A DNA stretch of 64,000 bases from Teratosphaeria epicoccoides (taxonomy: Eukaryota; Ascomycota; Dothideomycetes; Mycosphaerellales; Teratosphaeriaceae). Location: assembly GCA_021401465.1 (NCBI GenBank), contig JADDMT010000020.1, forward strand, positions 310,001 to 374,000, given 5' to 3'. The notes below the pieces were generated by a model. The model was not told where the DNA came from. It did no database searches and saw only the letters and a list, made by a program, of their open reading frames with translations. The translations under genes were made by a program, and so were the position numbers. Positions 12,661 to 25,400 of the stretch are shown one piece after another. Numbering within the stretch: the stretch's first letter is position 1; each line of letters begins with the position of its first letter.

Positions 12661-13231
12661 AAGTTAGCGACGCGCCACGTATGTTTAAAGCAAGCGACAC
12701 TTACTATTAAGGCTAATGTACTACGCGTAGCACTTGTAGTTGTTAACAAGTAGCTTCCTACTATAGCCATAGTACTAGGAGGGCGTAAATTAAGCAGGCT
12801 AAGCGCCTGTTAACTTCGTGGGAGTAGCTAACGTGGCGCTAGCGGCAATCTTGAAACCTTTAGGGGCATGCTTAGAAGTTAATGTAATAAAAGAAGTCAG
12901 GATTATAGCATGCAAAAAGCAGACTTTATACCTGCATGCTATTTACGCTATAGAAGCTTCTTGTAGCTATTAACTCCCTGTTACTACAAGCAACTACAGT
13001 AGAACTAATTAGAACTAATGAGCGTGTTCGTAGCATGCTTTACATAGTTACAAAGAGTCATGACGCATGAGTCATAATTCTAGCATAATTTACAGGGCTG
13101 CCCTAGTGTAGAAGGAAGTTCTAGAAGGGACTAGCTGCTTACAGGGTAGACTATAAGGGATCTAATCTTGCTTAGCGTAAGAAGGGAGCTGTCTAAGTGT
13201 CAAGACAGCCCTTATAGGAGAAGGGGGCAAA

Positions 13232-16100
13232 TGATACTAGACGACTAGCCTATAGGCTTAGGCGGCTAGACTAGTAAGCTAAGCCGCACGTGACGCATAT
13301 AGGCGCATATTATGCGCCGCGCTTCGTAATAGAATAAAGGCAGTAATTAGTTTTAGACCTTACTCTATACTTAGAGATTAAGGCTCTATACGCTACTTCA
13401 TACCTACGTATTAATTACTAGTCGCATACTATATTAGCTAGAGCCTACAGCTATCGTCTAGGTACATGTAGGTCTAGTTCTTGCCTAGCTATTAATGTTA
13501 GCATATCCTCTCTACTCCTCCTATTAACCTGTCTAATAGAAAACTAGAGGGTCGTTAATATGTAAGCGTATATTAAAACCAAGAAAGCTAGCATACATCT
13601 AGGCGTAATATTACCCCTAAGCATTACAAGAGCTATAAGTCATCTTTCGCAAGTATCTAGGTAAGGGCTAGGTTAACAGAGAGTAAGAGATAGGCTAGGC
13701 AGACAGGATACTATAATAACAATATTACGCTATAGTCTCTACTACTAGCTGTAGTTACTAGTAGTAGGAGCACATATAAAGTCCCTAATTAGCGCATAAT
13801 CTCCTGCGACAGTTAACAAAAAGGCCGGGGGTACTAATAGAGTAGTACGTTTATGCTATTAGTTCTAGCCGTTCAAGCATCTCTTTCCTCTTCTAGATTA
13901 GGTGATTAACTCTGTATAGTGTAGCGTTAGTTTCTAGAGAGAGGGTGAAATTCTATTTAGAAGTAGGGTTAATACATACTATACCTCTCTGCTTTCGCTC
14001 CTTACTATCCTCTTAGTTACACTACTTCTAAACATGAAGGAAGAACGACTAGATATACTATACGGCTTAGATAGGTATAGTGCTAGCACATATAGGGCCT
14101 TAGATACTTTGCGTTTCATAGTAGCGTAGTACCCTATAGGCTGTTTTAACGTACTATAGTCTTAAGATAGAGCGTTATGTCGAGTCTTAAGACAAGACAC
14201 ATGTGCTCGTTAGCGGCATTAGCATTACCTGCTTAATTAGATTCGTGATGTAGGAGCCTAACTAGTAAGAGCGGGAGATAATAATGTAACGAGAGGACGA
14301 TAGTTAAAATAGAGAGATTAAGGATTGTATGTAGTAGAAGTAGCGGAGGTTACCTGTTTTATTAAACTACTTTCCTAGGTAGTGTCGCTAAATACTAGTA
14401 GATCGGAAATTAAAGCTCTATAACCTACTATTGACATAAACGCAGACAGACGAGCGACTAAAGAAAGCCATGAAGAAGTAAAGCGTACTATTACTCTTAT
14501 ATTAAAGGCGAAACTAGTACCTAAGAACAGATATTGTAGTATAGGACACATGAACTATTTAGCAGAGCAAACAGACATCTAGGGACAGCATGCTAACTCT
14601 AGCATCTATTAAGGTAGGACCTAGCATACTACAGGTCAAGTAATACGTTATGTCTATAGGACCTAGGAAATAGCAAGATAGCCTTCTTAAAGGAGCTCCT
14701 ATGACGTCCTATTACCTATGTCTTAACTAGGCAATAACAATATCTATCTTAAGTCCAAAAATCTAGACGTACCTAGTTAGGTTTTATCTGCATTTCTTAG
14801 ACTAGTTTATGTTATACAGCTACAGCGTAGCTGTTAGTTAGTAGTAGTAATGACGTAAGACCTTGATTCATGGTTACTAGGAAGGTACTTAGTTATCATG
14901 AAGGTTTTGTTATTCTAGGGATCTGTTTCTCGTCATGCTCGTGAAGTCGTAGAAGGGTCATCTTGTTTAGAGATTATGCGATATCATGTAGTAACGTATG
15001 CTTAGTAGTGCTCCTAATAGCGGCGTAGTATAACGCTACTCGAATTATAAGGCGCTTAGGGTATAGTCACTACTATTAGCCTTATCGATACATTAAAAGC
15101 GCGACAGTCTGATTGCCTCTAACTCGACTGTATACGGCTAGGTTACGCTTAAGCCTTGTCTTCTATGTCAGTAAATCAAGACAGCCCGCTTATGTCCTAC
15201 TAGCGTGCGGTAGTTAACTCTATGCGAGTCCTCGTGCAAATGTGCTACTAGAAGCATTACTAGTTATGTTTACTTAGCTTGCAATGAAGGCAAATACGCG
15301 TAGGACCCTTGTATAGATACTATAGGTATAGACTATAGCGTAGTAGAGTAATGTAGCTATTAGGAGGTATAGTCCTCATGTAGCCTTCTAGTGCTTATAA
15401 ATAACGTGTATGTTATAGTGTAGGCAATAATAGGGAAAGCACGTAAGAGTAGGTTAAGACTAGCGTGCGTCATTTGTTCCCTACTTAAGTAGTCAGGATG
15501 ACCTAAGACACTACTTATTCCTTATAGTGTTACTCTAGCGCCTGCCCGCCTATGCAAGCTATTTTGCTATGCTATGCTTAGTAGCCTAGAGACATTGTGA
15601 TTAGCGTACCTTAAAAAGACCCTACCTCCTGTCTAGTTCCTACAGCCCTATATAGCATCATTCCGCTCTAATCTCAGAAAGTAATTTGCCTTGTAACTTC
15701 GTCCTTGTCTTGCTTCAGATTAGTAGCTAGCTAGGAGTACACGCAAAGTCCGCGTCTCTTAAGGGCTATACATGAGAATTAGCTACTACCTAGACATAAG
15801 GACTTTCACAAAATACGCAAGCGATAGTACCTCTCTATCCTCCTCGTTAGTAGGAATGCAGGGGATAAACGATGTATATTGCTACTATAATCTCGTGATT
15901 TCTACACGTAGTAGCCTAGCCGCTTAAGGTAAGTTTGCTGTTTTAGCAGTTATGTTTAAGAACAACAATACATGTACTTACTGTCATAAGTTAAGCTACA
16001 TAGTCTTTATGCTTAATGATAGGATTAAGCCTATATTCCCTAGGTCCTGCCTAGACTATCCTCTAAACTATTAAAGGCTATAGTCATAGCGTCTATGTCT
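13232..16100. other. Mutated repeat DNA; possible start of the D 3' LTR
   Basis: The first bases (TGATACTAG) may begin the 3' LTR of D; an AATAAA lies near 13,333 and the end could not be placed. The rest (to about 16,100) is TAG/CTA-rich with no frame I can follow confidently and no match to families A, B or C. It probably holds older, more heavily mutated transposon remnants. Confidence 0.35.
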
Positions 16101-16138
16101 TAGTGTTATGTCTACGTCTGCCTAGCTCTTTAATTAAG

Positions 16139-17029
16139 ATCAAGTATAATGTGAAGGACTTTAAGGGCTTTAGGGCTAACCTAGAGACACTAGCTAGTTA
16201 TGCTAGGATTAGCGGTCTGCCTGTGTTACCTAGCTCTAAAGAGAAGAGCAAAGCATTAGAGACTAGACAAGGCTGCTAGAATGTAGAGAACACGTATGTG
16301 TAGCAAATGTAGTTAGCAGGAGGTAGGAAGACACGTAGCTAGATTCTAGGTCGTTATACTAACTACTATGCTAGTAGTAAATCGTCAAAGTTTAGTAGCA
16401 TGTCTAGGTAGTAGCTAGCATAGTCTACAGAAAATATGCTAAGCTAATGTTGTTAGTATTAAGTGTAGTAGTATTAAACGTTCTCGAGCTAGCGAAAGCA
16501 AAGTAGGAGAGCTACAAGATCTTTGAAAGATGGCGCTTGCCTTCAAGAACGAAGTAATAGAATATCCTGCTTATAGGAGAGCGTAAGCGTAGTTACTATA
16601 CGTAGGCTACTAGATTCGCATATAGGGCATAAGTAGATAGTACCCTAGGGGCAGCAAACTAAGACGGCAAAAGAAGATCCTAAAGTACTATAGAGTCTGT
16701 CGATAAAGTAGGATTAGCAAAGGACTATCTTAGGGCGAAGCGCTTTTCTGTATGTAAGCTAGCAAAAGAGTACTAAATACGCATGTCATATAACCCCGTA
16801 TAAGTACGGAGCGTTAACAGGAGACATTCGTAGAGGAGATTAAGGAGCGTATTATCTGACTAGGTCTGCAAAGCTAGTAAACGTAGCGAGTGTCGCATAG
16901 GTCGCCGAGATTAACTGCTAATACTATGCGCTACGTCAGGTAGGATTAAGACAGAGCGCAGTATAGGCTTAGAACAAGGATAGTAAGAGAGGGGAGGCTA
17001 CAGGCATAGTAGAAGCTCTGCTAGAGTGA
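16139..17029 (+). pseudogene. Degenerate ORF, unknown protein
   Basis: One frame of about 297 codons shows protein-like composition between RIP-type stops. It begins with a Lys/Phe/Leu-rich stretch, then a Ser/Tyr/Gln-type region with many TAG codons, then a basic segment, and closes with a Glu-Ala-Leu-Leu-Glu-type helix before TGA at 17,027-17,029. I do not recognise the family and see no RT, integrase or transposase motif. It could belong to a DNA transposon or be a captured gene. Being mutated like its surroundings suggests it was repeated. Confidence 0.4.
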
Positions 17030-17120
17030 ATAGGGTATATAAGCCCTAATAGAATAACATTCTATGACTTCTAATTTTCCTGATTAAAGCGTCTAGTAAG
17101 ACTAGCCTCTTTGCGTTAGT

Positions 17121-17403
17121 CCTTAAATACTTCGTAATCTACGTCAGTGTAGATTACTATAATTAGTATACTAGCTCCGCTTGTAGATTATCTATAGTCT
17201 TGTATACTATATCTACATTAGTTATCTACAAGCGCTACTATAGGCTTACTACTTACTGTTAGGTTACTAGACTTGGCAAAGATAATTACATTATGTGACG
17301 ATCTATAGTACGTAGATGTAGTAACACTATAGGATCTTACTATCGTAGATGAAAATAATATCTGCGACAATCTATACTAACGTAGATCACGAAGTATTTA
17401 AGG
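17121..17403. mobile_element. 283-bp MITE with 35-bp terminal inverted repeats
   Basis: Both ends carry a 35-bp inverted repeat starting CCTTAAATACTTCGT (17,121-17,155 and 17,369-17,403); the arms differ at only three positions, all transitions. A second inverted pair (CGCTTGTAGAT and its complement) lies inside, so single strands could fold into nested hairpins. No transposase. The TTAA near each tip may include a TA target, which would suit a Tc1/mariner-type parent, but no clear longer duplication flanks it. Confidence 0.7.
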
Positions 17404-18631
17404 CCTTAGCTAGTTCTCTTTAGTTGCATGAGCTTGTAGCTTAGACGTAGCTAAGCGGCCTAAGCCTTATAATTTCTACATGTACATAATTAGACCCTAG
17501 CTAACTACCTACAACTACGGTCTACACTAATAGAGCTCCTTTCCTAAATCTACGGACCTAGTTACATACACAAGACTCGCCTTAAGTAAAAAGCCTTTAA
17601 GGAGCTATTTAGATGTAGACTTTAGGCAGATTACGACATGGCTAGCGTTAGTAGTATAGGAGGAGAGCGATACAAAAGTGTTTAAAAGCTTAGCATAGTT
17701 AAGATGACTACGTAGCTAAGCATTGCCTTTAACCCTAAGGGTCCTAAGAGCCGCATAGTAATACGCCTAACGATAAGGGCATCGTAATCTCTACTATAGC
17801 GAGCTTGACATTACTAATGACAACAAGTATGCAAAGGGCTCTAATAACAAAAACAGGTACATTGACTAAAAGAGCATTACTAAGGTCATAGATAAGACAG
17901 GACGATCTACATTAATGATCGCGTCTAGAATTCCTAAATTACTAGCGCTTTAGCCGGCCTAGCTAGCTTAACGTACAAGGTCGCCGCAGATTTCTTGTAA
18001 AGACTTGCTAGTAATTACCTAAATAGTAGACCTTTAAGTAATCATCATTCCTAGCTAAGGCTATGTATGACTTATACTCTACCTTATAGTGTCTGCCTAC
18101 TAGCTATATACAAGCTACGAAAGTCTTGCTTGTAGGAAAGACATAGGAGCTTAGTAGTATGTGTAGCTTTACTAGACGCTAGCTTTACTAGTCCCGTATT
18201 AAGACTAGATTAAGTTCTAGAGCTCTATGTTATAACTAGATATACTAAAAGACAGTACGCTACTAAGTCTTGCTTATACTTTAAAGGAGACAGTTTTCCC
18301 TGCAAAACTTCGCTTTTACTACTACTATACTAAGACTTGCTTAAGCTCTAGAGCTCTAAAGTATAACTAGATATAGTTAAAGGATAGGAGTTACTTGTAG
18401 AGGCATTTAGATGCAGAATTAGAGCTCTAGGTACAAGGTGCTAGCAGGGGCTCTAGTTGACCGGATCTAGAGATAAGGCATAGCGCTTACGCTACTAGAG
18501 TAGTGTTACTATCCTAACTGCTAGTCTGCTATACGTTAAGTCCGCTAGTAGTATAGTATTACCTTTTACAAAGTATACGTATATATAGTAACGCTCTCTG
18601 TTATAGTCTGTACTCTGAAGCCAAAGCTATA
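17404..18631. repeat. Mutated spacer with a 40-bp direct repeat
   Basis: No gene seen. Two direct repeats of about 40 bp, built on CTAGAGCTCTA followed by TATAACTAGATATA, lie at 18,212-18,252 and 18,345-18,385, about 133 bp apart. The last five bases (18,627-18,631, CTATA) are the left copy of the target duplication of element A2. Confidence 0.5.
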
Positions 18632-19021
18632 TAATATAGATCTATATGCTATATAATATGAAAATATCTTGTAGTGTAATAGAGTAATCTAACCTTTCGA
18701 TAGGTATAAGACAGCGCTGCTTTCTGCTTATTGTAGAGGTAGCGCTAGAGGTACTTATAACCCCTAACGCCTCTTAATTAGGGAAAGCATGTCTAAGCCT
18801 AACCCCGTAGGGGTACCGTAGGGTCAGGAAGCCCCTGTAGAGGTACCGTAAGGTTAGCAATGTAGGGGCATCCTATGTCAAGCATTAATCCTACTTAGAC
18901 GACATACAAGCTAATGTATATACGAAGGACCCCCTTACTACATGTAGCAGGGTCACTACATGCTAAGGGTAGGCATTAGAACCTATACGGCTCTAATAGC
19001 CCCCTAGTATTAACTGTATTA
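18632..19021 (-). repeat. 3' LTR of A2 (390 bp)
   Basis: Matches the A LTR in reverse. Contains an extra tandem copy of about 30 bp (GTAGGGGTACCGTAGGGTC followed by a mutated second copy) that A1 and A3 lack but the other A2 LTR also has. Confidence 0.93.
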
Positions 19022-19790
19022 CTACCCCTCCTCCTATAAGGATGTCCCTCGCCTTACTAAGTAATACATCTAGAACGTATAGGGTATAGGATATAGCACG
19101 CTTATACCGCGCAAGAGTAAATAGGTAGATAGCCTACATAACATATGTTATGTGTATACCTTAATATCTTCGTAGTAAATGCAGGACAGAGGTTACTAAC
19201 TTAGGCGGATTTTTAATCTGTCACATGTTAGGCGGCTTCATAACACCTTCGCTTTACATGTAGATCGAGATATCAGGAAACTATAAGTACATACTTTAGC
19301 TAATCTTTGAAATTATAGGGCGAGTATACGCGCTAGCTTCGCCAAGTAGCTTAGCTATCCCTATTTAGTCGTAACTATGAAGAAACGTGTTATAGAACCT
19401 TAGGGCTAGTAGGAATGTGTGCGGATGCTCTATGCGTACTACTTGAAATAGCAGGAGCGCGCTCCTAGCGCGGGTCTTATTAGGCGCATATGCGTAATAG
19501 CCGCGTTACCTGTTCTTGCATCATTTAGTCCCTATGTAAGTTAACTAAAGGCAGGTACTCTGCGCATGTAGTTCGAGTTACTAGCTTAACAGTTACGGTA
19601 GGCAACAGGGGGGCTATTAGAGGGTATAAAAACCTCGTTACTTTCCTAAACTTCCTGTTCTAAAATACTAACATTAACCTCTACTTCTACTTCGCTTAGC
19701 TTTCGCCTTGCCGTACCTACATGTCTAAACTAGGGCTTCGTCTTCTTTAATCAATTAATCAAGATTCATTAACTACTCATCTTAGTAATA

Positions 19791-21289
19791 ATAGCTTGTA
19801 TGCTACAGACTAAGTTTGACGCTACTTACTCTGCCTGCAATTTTCGCTTATGTCGATAATGCCTTGACAACCTTAGTAGCTAGGCTGCAAATATCTCTCC
19901 TCTGCGTATTAGTAAGGCGTCTCCTACCCGCGAGGTACGCGTGACCTATACTAACTAAAGCGTAGCTAAGATCTACGTCAGCGGATTTAATGAGGGTAGT
20001 GTCTACTACGACTATGTTAATTATAATAGCAAGCATCAAAAATGCTAAGACCTCCCTAAAGAGGTATATAGCAAGTACAACTAGCTCTGCTATAACATTA
20101 ATGACTTCTAGAGCGCGCGTAACAAGGGGATTACTAAAGGTACTCTAACTATGTACTAGCTACAGGCTAAGTACTACGAAGTACTTGCCTACCTGCTTGG
20201 CGCTCTCTCGTACTTTACCGCGACTGCTAACTGTTCTTAAGGCAGTATTTGCTTCGACTCTCTACTAACAGGCAAAAACGTTTGTCTAGGTCTAATCGCA
20301 GACTTAGTCTAGAAGATCTTAAAGGTGCTAACTATTAGGGTCGAGACCTTCGCCATAGTATGTATATAGTGTAGGCACCCTCTAAGAATAAACGCTAACT
20401 TCCTCTACTAGACTCAAGTAGGTGTTACGAACTACCTGACTAGCCGCTAGCGTTAACAACTTAGGGCCCTTGCCTCTATTAACGATGACTTCGAGACACA
20501 GATAGTCTCTAAGAAAGTCGTCAAGCAATTCACTGTCCCTGCTACTAAGGCTACACCCTAGCGCCGTACCGCGAGGCAGCCTGCCTCTAAGCTAGTCTAG
20601 AGGACTAAGCCGTAAGTTATCTACTTAACTCCTGTCGCGTGCGTACAGCTAACACATTATAGCGCCGCCGCCTATGCTGCCTCGACGCTACTATCAAGAA
20701 GAAGAAGAAGGCTAGGGCCGAGATTAAGGTTAGTAATAAGGAAGCTAAACCTTCCTTCCTTGCGATCCGCATAGCGTCTACTATGACGCCGAAGCATAAG
20801 CCTCTAAGCTAGATCTTTAGAGAGGAGGATAATAACGTCTAGGATACCTTCGATCCTAACGTGATCCCTTTACGCTATAGTGTTGCCATACTAGTTACGC
20901 CTAAGGAAGACACTAAGTTCGATGATGTTATTAACACTTGTGTCAAGAAGCGTAAGATAATCTCGAGCGCTAAGCGCGATAGCCGCAAGCGCGCCTAAGT
21001 CTCTTTGCCTTCTAATGCTAAGGATAAGGAGGAGGTAGTTATTACAACTAGACGTAGTAAGGCTGTCGCTAGCTCTCTAGCTACTATAGGCTCTAAAGAC
21101 GAGCTCCCTCGTAACCTACTAAAGAAGAAGATACTAGCCTCTCTTTATAGCGTTACTACTCCTGTTACTCCTAGTCGCCTTAGGGTGTTTAGTAGACCCC
21201 GTGTAGGTAGGTAGTCCTTAGTAGACTATAACAAGAAAGACTCTTCTACTTCGGGTTTAGTTAGGAAGCCCTTAACTAGTAGTCACTAA
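19791..21289 (+). pseudogene. Antisense ORF of family A (copy A2)
   Basis: Because A2 lies on the minus strand, its antisense ORF reads on plus. The start aligned with the A1/A3 ATG is ATA here (19,791), the RIP change expected. The stop TAA (21,287-21,289) overlaps the pol stop TAG (21,288-21,286 on minus), as in A3. One small net indel relative to A1 and A3 shifts frame internally. The C-terminal part keeps the basic stretch and a Ser/Thr/Arg-rich tail (21,005-21,214 is still open). Confidence 0.6.
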
Positions 21290-21324
21290 GCATTAGCTAC
21301 GAATCTAATCTAAGCATGTCTCTT

Positions 21325-21794
21325 TGTAACTAACCTTGCTATTAACTAAGCCTCAAGAAGAATAGTCAAATCACGTAGGGCAATTATTCTTTAGAGAGGC
21401 AATAGTAAACAGGAGTAATGTAATCTAAATAGAACAAAGGTTAAATTCTAATTAGTAAGATAATAACATGAGTTAAACATAGTCTAAACTAGAGTCTATC
21501 CTGTCTTCCTATATACATAGGAAATCTGTGGCTACTCGCTACGCTATACATGCTCGCCGTAGTACGCGCTTGCCCTAGGATAAGCGCTCGCTATTATGAG
21601 TGTATGTATATAGGAAGCGCTTACTCCTTAGTAGTCTCTTTATGTAGTAAGCATATGCATACTCCTCTAACTCATTCGAGTTATAGTGTTGTCTGTCCTT
21701 CTCCTTTTAGCTTAGCTTGTCCTTTAGGATCATTCGACATTAAATGACACGCTGCGGTAGCTTCTGCTTATGTGTTAGGCTTCGATCCGTAATA
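21325..21794 (-). repeat. 3' LTR of C (470 bp)
   Basis: Intact 470-bp LTR. Its mate is 471 bp once A3 is removed. On the minus strand a TATA-like ATGTATATAGG is followed about 30 nt later by ATGTTTAA (complement of 21,473-21,480), the segment complementary to the primer site. Confidence 0.92.
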
Positions 21795-21879
21795 CTATCC
21801 CCCTTCTAGCCTAGCTTTGTCCTCGAAGCATTTAAGTTATAACATAAGCTAACCTCGCCTTTTCTTTTAGAGGTTAATA

Positions 21880-22401
21880 ATGTCTTCTTGTTAGAGTACT
21901 AACTGTCTAGCTTACTATTGCCGCATTCTTACTAATCCTCTTCTAGCTTCCTAGCCTTGCGATTTCTGTTCTAAATGAGGTCGCTATTATATTTTTATCG
22001 CTGACCTGTCCCTCATGCCTTGCGCCGAATGCGCCTGTCATAGGAGGGAGTACGTTACTTCCTTATAGGATAAGCTCGATCGTGTAGATAATGAGCTAGC
22101 CGCTAAAATCGAGGCTAATAAGAAAGAGATAGATAAGACAACGCGAGAAGCTCTTTGTCTCTTTAGTCGTATGTTAGAGATCTAAGCTTGCATTAATTAG
22201 AACGAGAAGGTTCGTTCTATAAATAACAAGTGCTTAAATGCAAAGATTGCTTACGTTGCTTAGGAGGTTAGTCCTTCGGAAAGTAGTAGTATTCCTGACT
22301 TCTAAGAGCTTTCGTTTAGTCTCGAAGGAATTAGAGTTCCTTCTCCTTTTTCTTTTAAAGATGTTATAGGCTAGTCTTCTAATACGCAAGGAAATATATA
22401 A
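21880..22401 (+). pseudogene. Antisense ORF of family C, Zn2Cys6-like plus coiled coil
   Basis: From ATG 21,880 (A at -3) one plus-strand frame runs opposite to pol. Residues 27-58 give Cys-X2-Cys-X6-Tyr, 10 residues, Cys-X2-Cys-X6-Tyr (21,958-21,990 and 22,021-22,053). With the two Tyr codons (TAT, TAC) read back to Cys codons, a G-to-A change, this is the fungal Zn2Cys6 cluster spacing. A charged helix (Lys-Leu-Asp, Asn-Glu-Leu, Lys-Ile-Glu) follows and is coiled-coil-like. The frame ends at TAA 22,399-22,401 or, if that was CAA, at TAG 22,495-22,497. The pol stop on the other strand is at 22,451-22,449. Stops inside are TAG or TGA. Putative nuclear DNA-binding protein; inference. Confidence 0.62.
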
Positions 22402-22448
22402 TCGTAAGTTGTCGTTATAAAATCAGGCAAGGAAATAAAAGATGTAGC

Positions 22449-25400
22449 TTATCTTTTGTTTTCTTGTCAAGTCCTTTTGCGTGTTACTAATTCTTAGTAG
22501 GTCTAGGTTTGATTTTTCTCGAATTCTCGAATCTTCTCCTAGTAGTTCGTCATGTGGTTTTTGAGTTCCTAGGTATTCTTAGAGTCCGGATATCCTTTTC
22601 ATTTAACTAGATACTAATTGTTTTTGTAGTCTAGAATTCTTTCGACTTCGAATTTGGTTTCTTCTTAACACTCATAATAGAATGTCTCCTGCAAGGGTAT
22701 GTCGGGGTCTGCTAGTTCTAGTAATAATATGTAGAAGACCGGGTATATCTTCGCGTCTGCTAGTAACTTGAGTTAGTAGTTAACTAGTCCTCTAGACTCT
22801 TTAATCAAAAATGGCCTGACCTTAACATAGTCTAGTTTCTTGGTTAATCTCTAGGTTCTTAGGTTTTTCGTAAGGAGGTAGACCTTATCCCCCCTCTTAA
22901 GCTAAGGTGCCGTTTTTCGTTTAGTGTTATACTGTCCCGTGATCTTCTCTTAAGACTTAGCAATTACCTCCTACAATTCCTTATGTACCTACTTTAAGTC
23001 TTCTAAAGCGACTATTACCTTATCTACATGTAGATATTATAAACACTATTCCCTAAACAGTCGCGGATGTTTCCTAAAGTTAGCGAAGAATAGTAATTGT
23101 TTTGTAGTCTTAGATTATTGATTATTTAGTGCGAGTTATGCTATAGGTAGTAGTAATGCCTAATTGTTCTATGCGTAGTTAACGTAATGTCGTAAATATA
23201 CCTCTAAGGCCTAGTTCTTGATTTCTGTCTAGCTGTCTGTCTGTAGATAATATACTATTAAGAGCTTGTACTTAATTTAGAGTGTCGCTATAAGCGTCTT
23301 CTAATAGTTCGATGTAAAGAGCTTGTCTCTGTCTGTGATATATGTCCTTAGGAATCTATAGTATTACATAAGTCTGTCTAGTATAAGGTACCCGAGTTAC
23401 GCTACTATGCTTGTCTTATTAGTAGGAATAAAGTGTGCGTATTTCGTAAGCCTATTGACTATGACTAGTATTATGTCGTAGCTATGTCCTATGACTAGGT
23501 CCTTAGACTCTAGTAGTTTTGTGATAAAGTCTATTATGACTTTGTCCTATAGTTGTTCTAGTAGTATCCTAAACTAAATATGTCTATACGGGCTATATCT
23601 ACTAGCCTTGTTCTGTTAGCATTGTAGACATTTCTTAATGTACTCTAGAACTCGTTGTCGCATGTGTAGGAATCTAAAGCTTCGCTTGACTAATTCTATT
23701 GTCTTTAAAACTCTAGGGTGTCTATTTTCTAGCCTATCGTGATGTTGTCGTATACACTCCGTAACTTATTCCTTAGGTACTTAGTACTTCCTATGTTTAA
23801 TTAGGAACTGTTCTTCGTTGTCTTGAAGAACTCGCATAATAGTGTTAAACTCCTTAGTGTTAGTACTAAGGCTTCTATCTTCGTTTGCCTTAAGTATTTT
23901 CTCTTATACTAGTTCCTGACCTTCTATATAGTCGCTACAGTAGCTTAGTACGTCGGCTCTTCTATTCTCGCGTCCTAGGGTATAGCGGATTTCGAACTTG
24001 TACTACCCTAACAGCTCTGACTAGCGGGCTTGTCTTTAGGTTAGTACCTTAGTTATAGTAAAGTAAGTTAGATTCTTATGATTAGAAAGAATCGTAAGAC
24101 TCCTTACTCCTTCCGCATATACTCGCTAGTGTTGCAATGATGCAACTATTACAAGTAGCTCCTTATCATAGATGTCGTAGTTTTGTTCTACAGGTAACAT
24201 CTTTCTTAAGTAATAGGCTACAGGGTGTCGTTTCCTGTTATGCTCCTACGTAAGGCATACTCCTATAGCTCTGTCTAACGCGTCTGTTTCTATCTAGACT
24301 ACTTTTTCTCTATCAAATAGTCGTAGCGTTAGTGCTAAAGCGCACTGTTCCTTTAGTCACTTAAACGCTAAATCCCCCCTTTAGCTCTAGTTCTATTTCT
24401 TGTCTTTCTTTGTAAGCTCTATTAGGGGTACTAATATCTTAGAATAGCCCTTCATGAATTTCCTGTTATAGTTAGCTAATCCTAGGAATGCCTGTATGTC
24501 CTTAACGTATGTTAGTGTTAGCTATTCCTATATTGACTTTGTCTTCTCTAGATCGATCTAGATTCCTGTTATACTAATAATGAATCTAAGGAACTTGACT
24601 TCCTTCTTGTAGAACTCGCATTTTTCCGGTGTAGTCTTGAACCCTACTTAGCTTAACTATTCGAAGACATCTTGTACTTATTACACGTGCTTGTTAAGAT
24701 CCCCTAGTATAAACTAGAATGTCGTCCATATATGCTACGACATACACATCTAGAAGTTCTCGAAGGACTTCATTAACAAGGTCCTAACATGACACTAGGG
24801 TATTCGTTAGTCCTATTAGCATGACTAAGAACTTGTAAAGCCTGTATCTTGTCTAGAATGCGGTCATCTATTTGTATCTAGGTACCATGCGTATTACGTA
24901 AAACGCATTACATAAGTCAATCTTCGTGTACTAGTCTAACCTAGTTAATCGGTCTTGCATTTCTTCAATGTTTAGTAATAGGTACTAATTCTTAACTGTG
25001 ATGTCATTTAGTCGTCTGAAATCTACTACTAGTCGTTTTCCTACTAGCTTTTAGAACAAACATTACTAGTAAGGCTGCTAAGGATGTCGAGTTCTATATC
25101 TAGCCTTTTTCTAGTTTCTGCTTCAGCTATTCGTTTAGGGTCTTAAGCTCTTTCTTAGACATTACGTATATAGGTCCCTATAGAGGCTCTTTCCCTAGCT
25201 ACAGGTGTATCTTATGATCCTATAGTTAATGTTTAGGTAAGGCGGCTTTGCCTCTCTCTTCTTTAAAGAGTCGTTTCTACTTACGATATTCCTTAGGGAT
25301 GTCTAGGTCCGAGATTCTAGTGTCATCCTTCGATAGTGCATGACTTCTATCCTTCCTGTAATCATCGTGTTAACCCTCTTGACCTAATAGAGGTGTCGAT

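Larger units (their letters stand above)
7301..13231 (+). mobile_element. Family D chromovirus, internal region (single copy here)
   Basis: Sequence right of B1 starts part-way into the gag of a different Ty3/Gypsy element and continues through pol, an antisense ORF and a purine-rich tract. No second copy exists in the window, so its LTR boundaries cannot be fixed by comparison. The 5' part is cut off by B1. A candidate polypurine tract (AGGAGAAGGGGGCAAA) at 13,216-13,231 is followed by TGATACTAG, resembling the start of family A LTRs, so the internal region most likely ends at 13,231. Confidence 0.75.

Noticed and set aside
18212..18385. Possible LTR pair or solo-LTR ends
   Set aside because: Only two 40-bp direct repeats 133 bp apart, without TG/CA ends or target duplication.
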